NCBI GenBank assembly: GCA_035505775.1
Contig: DATJQN010000364.1
Coordinates: 1 to 6,235, forward strand
Direction of reading: 5' to 3'
DNA: 6,235 nt
Source of the DNA: JAJXZP01 sp035505775
GTDB taxonomy: Bacteria > Spirochaetota > Spirochaetia > Treponematales > Rectinemataceae
Numbering within the stretch: the first letter of the stretch is position 1; every line of letters begins with the position of its first letter. Below the pieces are notes generated by a model, which saw only the letters and a program-made list of their open reading frames with translations, ran no database searches and was not told the DNA's origin. The position numbers were made by a program, and so were the translations under genes. Positions 1-5,301 of the stretch are shown here, piece by piece.

Positions 1-567
1 TATCTCGCCGTCGTGCACGGTCACTTTCCCGCGGAAATCCGGGCCTGCGGCCGGCTTCTGCAGGACGAGGGCAGCGCGGTACGAAAGAAACGCAGGTTTG
101 TAGCCGGGATCGAATCCGATTGCCGCCCTTCCGATTCCTCCGGGGAGAGCTGCGATACCCTCTTTTCGCTTCGTGCATCTTGTTCATCCGATTCCGGGCC
201 CATGAGTCTCGTCCTCGCCAGGCCCCGAACCGGACGGACGCACCAGATCCGGGCCAGCCTCTCTTCGCTCGGCTTCCCCCTCGTCGGAGACAAGCTCTAC
301 GGTCTCGACGAAGGGATGTTCCTCCGCTTCGCTGGAGGAAGGTTGAGCGACATCGATCGGAGCCGGCTTGTGCTGGAGCATCAGGCTCTGCATTGCAGCG
401 CCCTTCGCTTCACGGAAATCGGGGGAGCGGAGGTCGCGCTTGAATCAGAGCCGCCCTGGGAGTTCTGTGATGGCCCCGGCGTCCGCTTCCGGCCGCCGGG
501 GCCACCCGCGGCGCTCCCGCTGCGGAGCGGCGCGGAGCCGCGGTCTAGACCCGTCTGTACTCCTTGA
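1..567 (+). CDS. RluA-family rRNA/tRNA pseudouridine synthase, C-terminal part (5' end off the window)
   Basis: The reading frame is open from base 1 to the TGA at 565-567, giving 188 residues. The enzyme converts specific uridines in structured RNA to pseudouridine; the target cannot be named from this fragment. The first residues, YLAVVHG, match the conserved strand after the catalytic loop. Near residues 76-101 is the family hallmark RTGRTHQIR, followed by GFPLVGDKLYG, and later LEHQALHCSALRF fits the family's closing strands. The catalytic Asp motif (RLDRxTSG type) must lie to the left of the window, so activity cannot be judged. The segment before the hallmark is Ser/Asp-rich and diverges from typical members. 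The last 30 or so residues are Pro/Arg/Gly-rich and overlap the 3' end of glyS by 23 bp on the other strand. Family assignment is firm; the subfamily (RluA, RluC or RluD) is not decided. Confidence 0.9.
   Translation, partial: YLAVVHGHFPAEIRACGRLLQDEGSAVRKKRRFVAGIESDCRPSDSSGESCDTLFSLRASCSSDSGPMSLVLARPRTGRTHQIRASLSSLGFPLVGDKLYGLDEGMFLRFAGGRLSDIDRSRLVLEHQALHCSALRFTEIGGAEVALESEPPWEFCDGPGVRFRPPGPPAALPLRSGAEPRSRPVCTP
506..543. terminator. GC-rich hairpin at the convergent rluA-like/glyS ends, possible bidirectional terminator
   Basis: CCGCGG at 506-511 can pair with CCGCGG at 538-543. Inside it, CGCTCC (512-517) pairs with GGAGCG (524-529) around a six-base loop, leaving unpaired bases on the right side. 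The hairpin begins 2 bp beyond the glyS stop codon in the direction of glyS transcription, and it lies inside the last codons of the pseudouridine synthase gene. There is no T-tract on either side, so it is not a classical intrinsic terminator. It may simply reflect GC-rich coding sequence. Confidence 0.3.
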
Positions 568-1966
568 TCGCCTTCCATATTGTGGCCTCGAGCTCGGCGC
601 GGGCCACGCGGACCTGTTCCATCGAATCGCGGAAGCGGAGGGTCACAGTCCCGTCCTCCTTGGTCTGATAGTCGACCGTGACGCAGAACGGAGTGCCGAT
701 CTCGTCCTGGCGGCGGTAGCGGCGGCCGATGGCTCCTGACTGATCGTAGTCGGTGGCAAATTCCTCTTTGAGCTCCTGCCGTATGTCCTGGGCGAGTTCC
801 GCGAGTCCGTCCTTCTTCATGAGCGGGAGGACCGCAACGGTCACCGGAGCGAGGTTGGGGTGGAAATGCAGCACGGTGCGCCAGTCGTCCGCGTTCGCCT
901 GGGCGCCGGCGGCGCTCGCTTTGACGCCGGCGTCGCGGCCGTCAGCGGCTTCCGCCGTTCCGACTTTGTCCTTGGCGATGTACTGCTCCTCGTAGGCATC
1001 GCAGAGCAGCATGAGCAGCTGTCGGGTGAGGCCGGCGCTCGTCTCGATGATGAAGGGGACGTAGCGCTCGTTACCGTTGTCCTGGTCGATGTACTGGAGG
1101 TCCTTCCCGGAATACTCCTGGTGCCGCTTCAGATCGTAGTCCGAGCGGTTGTGTACACCTTCCAGCTCCTTGAATCCCATGGGGAACTCGTATTCGATGT
1201 CATAGGCGTCCTTGGCGTAGTGAGCCAGCTCGTCGGGGCCGTGCTGATGCCAGCGCAGCTTGCTCATCCGCACGCCGAGCTTCTCGTAGTAGGCCCAGCG
1301 TTGCGTGCGCCAATAGTCGAAGAACTTCACATCCTCGCCGGGCTTGACGAAGTACTGCATCTCCATCTGTTCGAATTCGCAGGTCCGGAAGATGAAGTTC
1401 TTCGTGACAATCTCGTTGCGGAAGGCCTTGCCGATCTGCGCAATGCCGAAGGGTATCTTCATCCGGTTGGACTGCACGATGTTCTTGTAGTTCACGTAGA
1501 TTCCCTGTGCGGTCTCCGGCCGCAGGTAGATGAGGCCCGAGCCGTCGTCCACCGGGCCGATGTTCGTCTTGAACATCAGATTGAATTTCCGCGTGTCCGT
1601 GAGTTCCCCCCCGCACTCGGGGCACTCTTTCTTCTCGAGCTTGACCGGATCGATCTGGTCGGCCCGGAAGCGCTGCTTGCACTTCTTGCAGTCGACGAGC
1701 GGATCAGTGAAGTTCTCCACATGGCCGGAGGCCTCCCAGGTGCGAGGGTGCATGAGGATCGCCGCATCGAGGCCGACGATGTCGTCGTGGAGCTGGGTCA
1801 TCTCCTTCCACCAGAAGCGGGCTATGCGATTCTTGAGCTCCACTCCCATGGGACCGTAGTCCCAGGCGCCCGCCTGTCCTCCATAGATTTCGGAGGACTG
1901 GAAGACGAATCCGCGTCGCTTCGCGAGCGAGACGATCTTTTCCATCGTGACTGCGTTGTCCTGCAT
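545..1966 (-). CDS. glyS: Glycyl-tRNA synthetase, single-chain (homodimeric) class II type
   Basis: The enzyme charges tRNA-Gly with glycine in the cytoplasm. The product has 473 residues, normal for the single-chain type rather than the bacterial alpha2beta2 type. The N-terminus has the family signature around RRGFVFQSSEIYGG and WDYGPMG (19-41). Two Cys pairs (C93/C96 and C115/C118) look like a zinc-ribbon insertion. Motif 2 is FRNE at 182-185 followed by FRTCEFEQME. Motif 3 is ETSAGLTR at 308-315, where many homologues read EPSAGVDR. An Ala-rich linker (about 331-361) leads to the anticodon-binding domain (about 365-473). I chose the ATG at 1966 because AAGGAG sits 7 bases before it and homology starts just after. 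The frame stays open further upstream to an ATG at 2089, but those residues (Pro/Arg-rich) resemble no GlyRS N-terminus. The 3' end overlaps the convergent pseudouridine synthase gene by 23 bp. Confidence 0.97.
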   Translation of the reverse strand: MQDNAVTMEKIVSLAKRRGFVFQSSEIYGGQAGAWDYGPMGVELKNRIARFWWKEMTQLHDDIVGLDAAILMHPRTWEASGHVENFTDPLVDCKKCKQRFRADQIDPVKLEKKECPECGGELTDTRKFNLMFKTNIGPVDDGSGLIYLRPETAQGIYVNYKNIVQSNRMKIPFGIAQIGKAFRNEIVTKNFIFRTCEFEQMEMQYFVKPGEDVKFFDYWRTQRWAYYEKLGVRMSKLRWHQHGPDELAHYAKDAYDIEYEFPMGFKELEGVHNRSDYDLKRHQEYSGKDLQYIDQDNGNERYVPFIIETSAGLTRQLLMLLCDAYEEQYIAKDKVGTAEAADGRDAGVKASAAGAQANADDWRTVLHFHPNLAPVTVAVLPLMKKDGLAELAQDIRQELKEEFATDYDQSGAIGRRYRRQDEIGTPFCVTVDYQTKEDGTVTLRFRDSMEQVRVARAELEATIWKAIKEYRRV

Positions 1967-2175
1967 CCTGGTGCTCCTTGCTCGCGGCCGCGGCGCGCTC
2001 CGGCGCCCGACCACCCGCCGACCATCGCTGGGTGGCGGAAGCCCTGATTTCGCCTCGCCGAAGGCTACGGCGAAGCGCCGGACAGGCATGGCCTTTCCCG
2101 GGCTTGATCGGGATGCGGCGCCCTCCGGTGCGGGCGAGGGGTCGGCGCGGATTTCCGGCGCCGCCCTCGGCCAGT
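1967..2175 (-). other. glyS mRNA leader, about 209 nt, predicted to fold
   Basis: If transcription starts near 2175, the leader is long and rich in complementary segments. GGGCTT (2100-2105) can close on AAGCCC (2039-2044). Inside this, TCGCCG (2055-2060) pairs with CGGCGA (2068-2073), with an alternative pairing of TTCGCC (2049-2054) with GGCGAA (2069-2074). Nearer the gene, CCACCC (2011-2016) pairs with GGGTGG (2030-2035). The leader ends with the Shine-Dalgarno AAGGAG 7 bases from the glyS ATG. No known riboswitch or T-box could be confirmed. The alternative pairings would suit a regulated leader, but GC-rich DNA gives such pairs easily. Confidence 0.3.
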
Positions 2176-2182
2176 GGGCGCG

Positions 2183-2212
2183 ATTATAGAGTGGAGGAGC
2201 CGGGGGAGACTA
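2183..2212 (-). promoter_or_regulatory. Candidate glyS promoter with consensus -10 and GC-rich discriminator
   Basis: Read on the minus strand, 2188-2183 is a perfect TATAAT, conspicuous in this GC-rich sequence. Eighteen bases upstream is a weak -35-like TAGTCT (2212-2207), which overlaps the hxlR stop codon. The -10 is followed by CGCGCCC and then A at 2175, the likely start. A GC-rich discriminator of this kind is typical of promoters under stringent control in well-studied bacteria, which would suit a tRNA synthetase gene. That regulation is inferred only. Confidence 0.5.
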
Positions 2213-2593
2213 GGGTGCCGTAAAATGCGGCAGGGGTCCGGACAGGGACGATGTGCGATCGGCCGAACGCACGGGACCGGACCAGGTGCGGGCCCACCGG
2301 GCGATGTCCCGGATAATCGGCTCGAGCGCCCGCCCCTTGTCCGTGAGCGAGTAGCTCACCCGGATGGGCGAGCTCGCCCCAACGCGGCGCGACACGATGC
2401 CTTCCTTCTCGAGTTCCCGGATGCGGAGGGCGAGCACACGCGCGCTCAACGCAGGAATGGCCTTCTCGAGCTCGCAGAAGTAGCGCTCCCCGTCCAGAAG
2501 CGCATTGATGATGAGCGCCGTCCATTTCTTGGCGATCAGGGTGAAGGCAGCTTCGACGCTGCCGCACACTTCTTCGGAGCCCTTTCGTGCCAT
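2210..2593 (-). CDS. HxlR/DUF24-family winged-helix transcriptional regulator
   Basis: This is a 127-residue DNA-binding protein of the HxlR (DUF24) family, small dimeric winged-helix regulators. Several studied members sense quinones, aldehydes or oxidants through a conserved N-terminal Cys. That Cys is present (C10 in EEVCGSVEAAF), followed by the family AKKW (21-24), the recognition-helix region ISAR-like ALSARVLALRIRELEKEGIVSRR (48-70), and the wing and closing strand RVSYSLTDKGRAL (78-90). A second Cys, C40, replaces the usual Asn/Ser in the RFNEL-like segment. Residues 105-127 form a short extra tail without clear similarity. No Shine-Dalgarno precedes the ATG at 2593, and the promoter placement predicts a leaderless message. 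The gene is divergent from the LUD gene, and the gap holds candidate operators, so it probably regulates itself and that neighbour. The family is firm; the ligand is unknown. Confidence 0.93.
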   Translation of the reverse strand: MARKGSEEVCGSVEAAFTLIAKKWTALIINALLDGERYFCELEKAIPALSARVLALRIRELEKEGIVSRRVGASSPIRVSYSLTDKGRALEPIIRDIARWARTWSGPVRSADRTSSLSGPLPHFTAP

Positions 2594-2628
2594 AAGTCAA
2601 GTATAGGTTTTTTCTTGACCTCTGGCAA
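2593..2628 (-). promoter_or_regulatory. Candidate hxlR promoter, predicted leaderless start
   Basis: On the minus strand, TTGCCA (2628-2623) and TATACT (2605-2600) are separated by exactly 17 bases, each matching five of six consensus positions. The A of the hxlR ATG (2593) is the seventh base after the -10 box, where transcription would normally start. Together with the absence of a Shine-Dalgarno sequence, this predicts a message with no 5' leader. Confidence 0.6.
2596..2619. promoter_or_regulatory. Inverted repeat GTCAAG-N12-CTTGAC over the hxlR promoter
   Basis: GTCAAG at 2596-2601 and CTTGAC at 2614-2619 form a perfect 6-bp dyad with a 12-bp spacer. It covers the hxlR -10 box and spacer, and its right arm overlaps the -35-like TTGACC of the divergent LUD promoter. 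A regulator bound here could affect both genes. The arms differ from the TTAC/GTAA dyad nearby, so it may serve another protein or be chance. Confidence 0.35.
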
Positions 2629-2643
2629 CTCAGTAACTAGCTT
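2615..2643 (+). promoter_or_regulatory. Candidate promoter of the LUD-domain gene
   Basis: TTGACC (2615-2620) is a good -35 element. Seventeen bases on is TAGCTT (2638-2643), a weak -10 that keeps the TAnnnT pattern. Transcription would start near 2650, inside the TTAC-N5-GTAA dyad, leaving a leader of about 34 bases with the Shine-Dalgarno. It overlaps the hxlR promoter face to face. Confidence 0.4.
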
Positions 2644-2655
2644 ACGAATAGTAAC
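2633..2655. promoter_or_regulatory. Candidate DUF24/HxlR operator (TTAC-N5-GTAA)
   Basis: TTAC (2642-2645), five bases, then GTAA (2651-2654) is a perfect dyad of the spacing described for DUF24 operators such as those of Bacillus subtilis CatR and YodB. The minus strand reads TACTATTCGTAAG here, close to the YodB-type TACTWTTTGWWAGTA as I recall it. A wider imperfect dyad, GTAACTA-N9-TAGTAAC (2633-2655), overlaps it, and AGTAAC occurs twice (2632-2637 and 2650-2655). The site covers the predicted start of the LUD transcript, consistent with repression. The adjacent HxlR gene is the obvious candidate binder. Confidence 0.55.
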
Positions 2656-2683
2656 CATAACGCATCACCATGGAGGACTGATC

Positions 2684-3307
2684 ATGAAGAACTTTACGAC
2701 GCTCGCCTCGCGGGATTCCATCGATCGGGCAATCAAGGCCCTCGGAGAGAACGGCATCCAGGCCGAGCATGTCCAGTCCAAGGCCGACGCCGCCCGCCGC
2801 GTCCTGGAACTAGTTCCCAAGGGCGCAGAGGTGTTCACGGCGGGCTCGGTGACGCTCGACGAATTGGGGCTGGCCAAGGAGCTCAACGAATCGGGCAACT
2901 ACGACGGCGTAAAATCGCGCCTTATGAAGATGGACCAGAAGACCCAGGGTCGGGAGATGCGCAAGCTGGGGGCCGGACCCGACTTCGCCCTCGGTTCGGC
3001 CCATGCCGTGACCGAGACCGGATCCGTGCTGTTCGCCTCGCTGACCGGCAGCCAGCTGCCAGCCTACGCCTACGGCGCCGGCACCGTGATTTGGGTGGTG
3101 AGCGCAAAGAAGATCGTCAAGGATGTCGAGGAGGGCTTCAAGCGCATCTGGGAGCACGTGCTCCCGCTCGAGAGTGTCCGCGCCCGAAAGGCCTACGGCC
3201 TGCCGGACAGTTTCAACAGCTACCCCGGGAAGGTTCTCGTCTTCAACCGCGAAATCCAGCCGGGGCGGGTGCGCATGATCATCGTCAACGAGGATATCGG
3301 CTTCTGA
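2684..3307 (+). CDS. Stand-alone LUD-domain protein (LutC/YkgG-like, DUF162)
   Basis: The 207-residue soluble protein consists almost wholly of one LUD domain (about 8-170). The family pattern is clear: LELVPKGAEVFTAGSVTLDELGL (41-63), a middle helix region, DFALGSAHAVTETGSVLF (100-117), then the strand and helix GTVIWVVSAKKIVKDVEEGFKRI (133-155) and the PLESVRARKAYG segment (161-172). LUD proteins include LutC of the lactate-oxidising LutABC complex, but no LutA- or LutB-like iron-sulfur gene is in the window, so a lactate role is not supported. About 35 residues after the domain (KVLVFNREIQPGRVRMIIVNEDIGF) are extra to the core. The ATG at 2684 has GGAGG (2672-2676) seven bases before it. 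The gene is divergent from an HxlR regulator with a matching operator in the gap, which suggests induction by an oxidant or electrophile. The true function is unknown. Confidence 0.87.
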   Translation: MKNFTTLASRDSIDRAIKALGENGIQAEHVQSKADAARRVLELVPKGAEVFTAGSVTLDELGLAKELNESGNYDGVKSRLMKMDQKTQGREMRKLGAGPDFALGSAHAVTETGSVLFASLTGSQLPAYAYGAGTVIWVVSAKKIVKDVEEGFKRIWEHVLPLESVRARKAYGLPDSFNSYPGKVLVFNREIQPGRVRMIIVNEDIGF

Positions 3308-3313
3308 GCCGGG

Positions 3314-3361
3314 CCGCCGCCGCACCAGTGGGGGATCAGCCCCGCCTCTGGTGCGCGGCGG
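3314..3361. terminator. Strong hairpin between convergent LUD gene and glnS, likely bidirectional terminator
   Basis: CCGCCG (3314-3319) plus CGCACCAG (3321-3328) pair with CTGGTGCG (3348-3355) plus CGGCGG (3356-3361): 14 base pairs with a single bulged C at 3320. GGGG and CCCC inside the loop can extend the stem. It fills most of the 60-bp gap between the two stop codons. On + a run of seven T (3378-3384) follows only after 16 bases and is the reverse of glnS Lys codons; on - no T-run follows. A transcription end for both genes is likely, although the form is not textbook. Confidence 0.6.
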
Positions 3362-3367
3362 AGAATC

Positions 3368-5113
3368 CTATGCGTTCTTTTTTTCGATCTTCGCCCAGCT
3401 GTCACGGAGCGACACCGATCGATTCATAACGAGCTTTCCCGGTCGGGTATCAGGATCGACACTGAAATAGCCGAGCCGCTCGAACTGGAAGCGCATGCCT
3501 TCCGTGGCGGCCGCCAGCGACGGCTCGCCCACCGCCGTCGGCACGATTTCGAGGGATTTCGTGTCGACGGTCGTGACCCAGTCCACGCCGTCGGGGACAT
3601 CCATGGGCCGTTCGGCCTCGAACAGGTGATCGTACAGGCGCGCCTCGATCGGGACCGCATGCGATGCGCTCACCCAGTGAATCGTTCCCTTGACCTTGCG
3701 ATTGTCCGGAGCGTCGCCGCCGCGCGTGGCGGGATCGTAGCTGCACCGGACTTCCGTGATCTCTCCCGTCGCGCTGTTCTTGGTAAAGCCCGTGCAGGTC
3801 ACGATGTAGCCGTAGCGGAGCCTGACGGCGTTGCCGGGGTAGAGACGGAAGTACTTGGGAGGCGGCAGCTCCTGGAAGTCGTCCCGTTCGATGTACAGCT
3901 CGCCCGTGAAGGGTATCAGGCGGGTCCCCGCCGCGGGATCCTCGGGATTGTTGACGGCCTCGAGCATCTCCACCTTTCCCGCAGGCCAGTTCTCTATGAC
4001 GAGGCGCAGCGGACGGAGCACTGCCATCACGCGGAGGGCACGCCTGTTCAGATCCTCGCGGAGACAATGCTCGAGCAGCTGGACGTCGACCATGGAGTCG
4101 GTCTTGGCCACGCCTATCCTGTTGATGAAGTCCCTGATCGCCTCGGGCGTGTAGCCTCGGCGGCGCATCCCTGCGATCGTGGGCATGCGCGGATCGTCCC
4201 AGCCGGAGACATGGCCCTCCTGCACGAGACGGAGGAGCCAGCGCTTGGAGAGCACCGTGTGGGTGATGTTGAGCCGGGCGAACTCGATCTGGCGGGACGG
4301 GAATACCTCCGCTTCGCGGATGAACCACTCGTAGAGCGGCCGGTGAATCTCGTACTCGAGCGAGCAGAGCGAATGGGTGATGCCCTCGATGGCGTCGGAC
4401 ATCGCTTCCTGAAAATCGTACATGGGATAGATGCACCAGGCGTTCCCCGTGCGGTAGTGGGGCTCGCGCTTGATCCGGTACATGACCGGGTCGCGCATGA
4501 CCAGGTTCGGATGGGCCATGTCGATCTTGGCCCTGAGGGTCCTGGCGCCGTCCGCAAACTCCCCGGCGCGCATGCGTGCGAACAGTTCGAGGTTCTCCTC
4601 AACCGATCGGTTGCGCCAGGGGCTGTCCCTTCCGGGCGGTGTCACCGTGATGTTGTTCTTGTCGGGCACTGCAGTGCCGCGGTACTCGCGAGTTTCCTCC
4701 TCGCTCAGGTCGTCCACATAGGCGACACCCTTCCTGATGAGCTTGATCGCGAGTTCGTACATCTGCTCGTAGTAGTCCGACGCGAAGAGAATGCGATCCC
4801 TGCAGTCCAGGCCGAGCCAGAACGTATCCCGCTTGATCGCTTCAACGTAGGACATGTCCTCTTTGGCCGGGTTTGTGTCGTCAAAGCGGAGATTGCAGGT
4901 TCCGCCGAAATCCTTGGCGACGTAGTAGTCGATGCTGAAGGCCTTGGCGTGACCGATGTGCATCCACCCGTTGGGTTCGGGAGGCAGCCGGGTGCGCACG
5001 TAGCTGTAGCGACCCGAGGCGAGATCGGCGGCGACGGCCTCCCTGATGAAGTCGGGGCCGGGGGATGACGCGGATTCTGCCGGATTGGATGATGCTGCAG
5101 GGGATGTATTCAT
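3368..5113 (-). CDS. glnS: Glutaminyl-tRNA synthetase
   Basis: This class I synthetase joins glutamine to tRNA-Gln, so the organism need not rely only on the Glu-tRNA-Gln amidotransferase route. The product has 581 residues, close to the usual 550-580. After a Ser/Ala-rich N-terminal tail (1-20), the Rossmann fold carries PPEPNGWMHIGHA (44-56) with HIGH at 52-55, and NLRFDDTNPAKED (74-86), typical of GlnRS rather than GluRS. The second class signature is VLSKR at 287-291 followed by GWDDPRMPTIAGMRRRGYTPEAI (304-326), also GlnRS-type. The C-terminal two-barrel anticodon-binding region spans about 360-575, ending in YFSVDPDTRPGKLVMNRSVSLRDSWAKIEKK. The ATG at 5113 has AGGAG six bases before it. 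The gene follows msrC on the same strand after a 188-bp gap with its own promoter-like sequence, and it converges on the LUD gene. No key motif is missing. Confidence 0.97.
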   Translation of the reverse strand: MNTSPAASSNPAESASSPGPDFIREAVAADLASGRYSYVRTRLPPEPNGWMHIGHAKAFSIDYYVAKDFGGTCNLRFDDTNPAKEDMSYVEAIKRDTFWLGLDCRDRILFASDYYEQMYELAIKLIRKGVAYVDDLSEEETREYRGTAVPDKNNITVTPPGRDSPWRNRSVEENLELFARMRAGEFADGARTLRAKIDMAHPNLVMRDPVMYRIKREPHYRTGNAWCIYPMYDFQEAMSDAIEGITHSLCSLEYEIHRPLYEWFIREAEVFPSRQIEFARLNITHTVLSKRWLLRLVQEGHVSGWDDPRMPTIAGMRRRGYTPEAIRDFINRIGVAKTDSMVDVQLLEHCLREDLNRRALRVMAVLRPLRLVIENWPAGKVEMLEAVNNPEDPAAGTRLIPFTGELYIERDDFQELPPPKYFRLYPGNAVRLRYGYIVTCTGFTKNSATGEITEVRCSYDPATRGGDAPDNRKVKGTIHWVSASHAVPIEARLYDHLFEAERPMDVPDGVDWVTTVDTKSLEIVPTAVGEPSLAAATEGMRFQFERLGYFSVDPDTRPGKLVMNRSVSLRDSWAKIEKKNA

Positions 5114-5154
5114 GGGGAGCTCCTATCTCCACGCTTCAGGGGCGCGGCAGGCTC

Positions 5155-5184
5155 ACTATGGCCCGCGGAAGCTGCCGAGGTCAA
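5155..5184 (-). promoter_or_regulatory. Candidate glnS promoter
   Basis: On the minus strand, TTGACC (5184-5179) and CATAGT (5160-5155) are 18 bases apart, matching five and four of six consensus positions. The start would fall near 5148, leaving a leader of about 35 bases that ends with AGGAG before the glnS ATG. It lies directly downstream of a large hairpin, which would fit an independent transcription unit. Confidence 0.4.
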
Positions 5185-5252
5185 GGACGGGCTCGTTTCG
5201 CGCGCGGGGCCGCCGGGACACCACGCGCCGCAGGGGCGGTGAGAGCCCGTCC
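5185..5252 (-). terminator. Long GC-rich hairpin between msrC and glnS
   Basis: GGACGGGCTC (5185-5194) and GAGCCCGTCC (5243-5252) form a perfect 10-bp dyad. The 48-base interior can fold again, for example CCGCC around 5210-5214 with GGCGG at 5235-5239. For transcripts reading from gltX-msrC it lies about 50 bases past the msrC stop and just before the glnS promoter candidate. No T-run follows on the minus strand, so termination or attenuation is only suggested. The rest of the 5114-5301 gap shows no gene. Confidence 0.4.
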
Positions 5253-5301
5253 CGCGCCAGCCCGGTCGGCTGAGGAGGCGTTGGCGAAGGCAGAGCCGGC
5301 G

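Noticed and set aside
1995..2035. T-box-like GGGTGG motif in the glyS leader
   Set aside because: On the sense strand GGGTGGT is followed by CGGGCG rather than ACCGCG, and no stem I or specifier loop could be recognised.
860..2047. 395-codon open frame on + opposite glyS
   Set aside because: It is fully antisense to a clearly recognisable synthetase, has no recognisable domain, and its Val/Leu/Asp-rich composition is what complementing GC-rich coding sequence gives.
1964..2089. Upstream ATG at 2089 as the glyS start (41 extra residues)
   Set aside because: The extra residues are Arg/Pro-rich and unlike GlyRS, and a good Shine-Dalgarno stands before the ATG at 1966.
2174..2683. Upstream in-frame extension of the LUD gene reading through the hxlR region
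   Set aside because: It lies antisense to hxlR, crosses the promoter region, and the ATG at 2684 with GGAGG and LUD homology explains the gene.
3378..3384. T7 run as the tail of an intrinsic terminator for the LUD gene
   Set aside because: It is 16 bases past the hairpin and is the complement of Lys codons at the end of glnS, so it is probably not a functional U-tract.
3626..5068. 480-codon open frame on + opposite glnS
   Set aside because: It is antisense to glnS throughout, with no domain and no credible promoter or Shine-Dalgarno; a shadow of high GC third positions.
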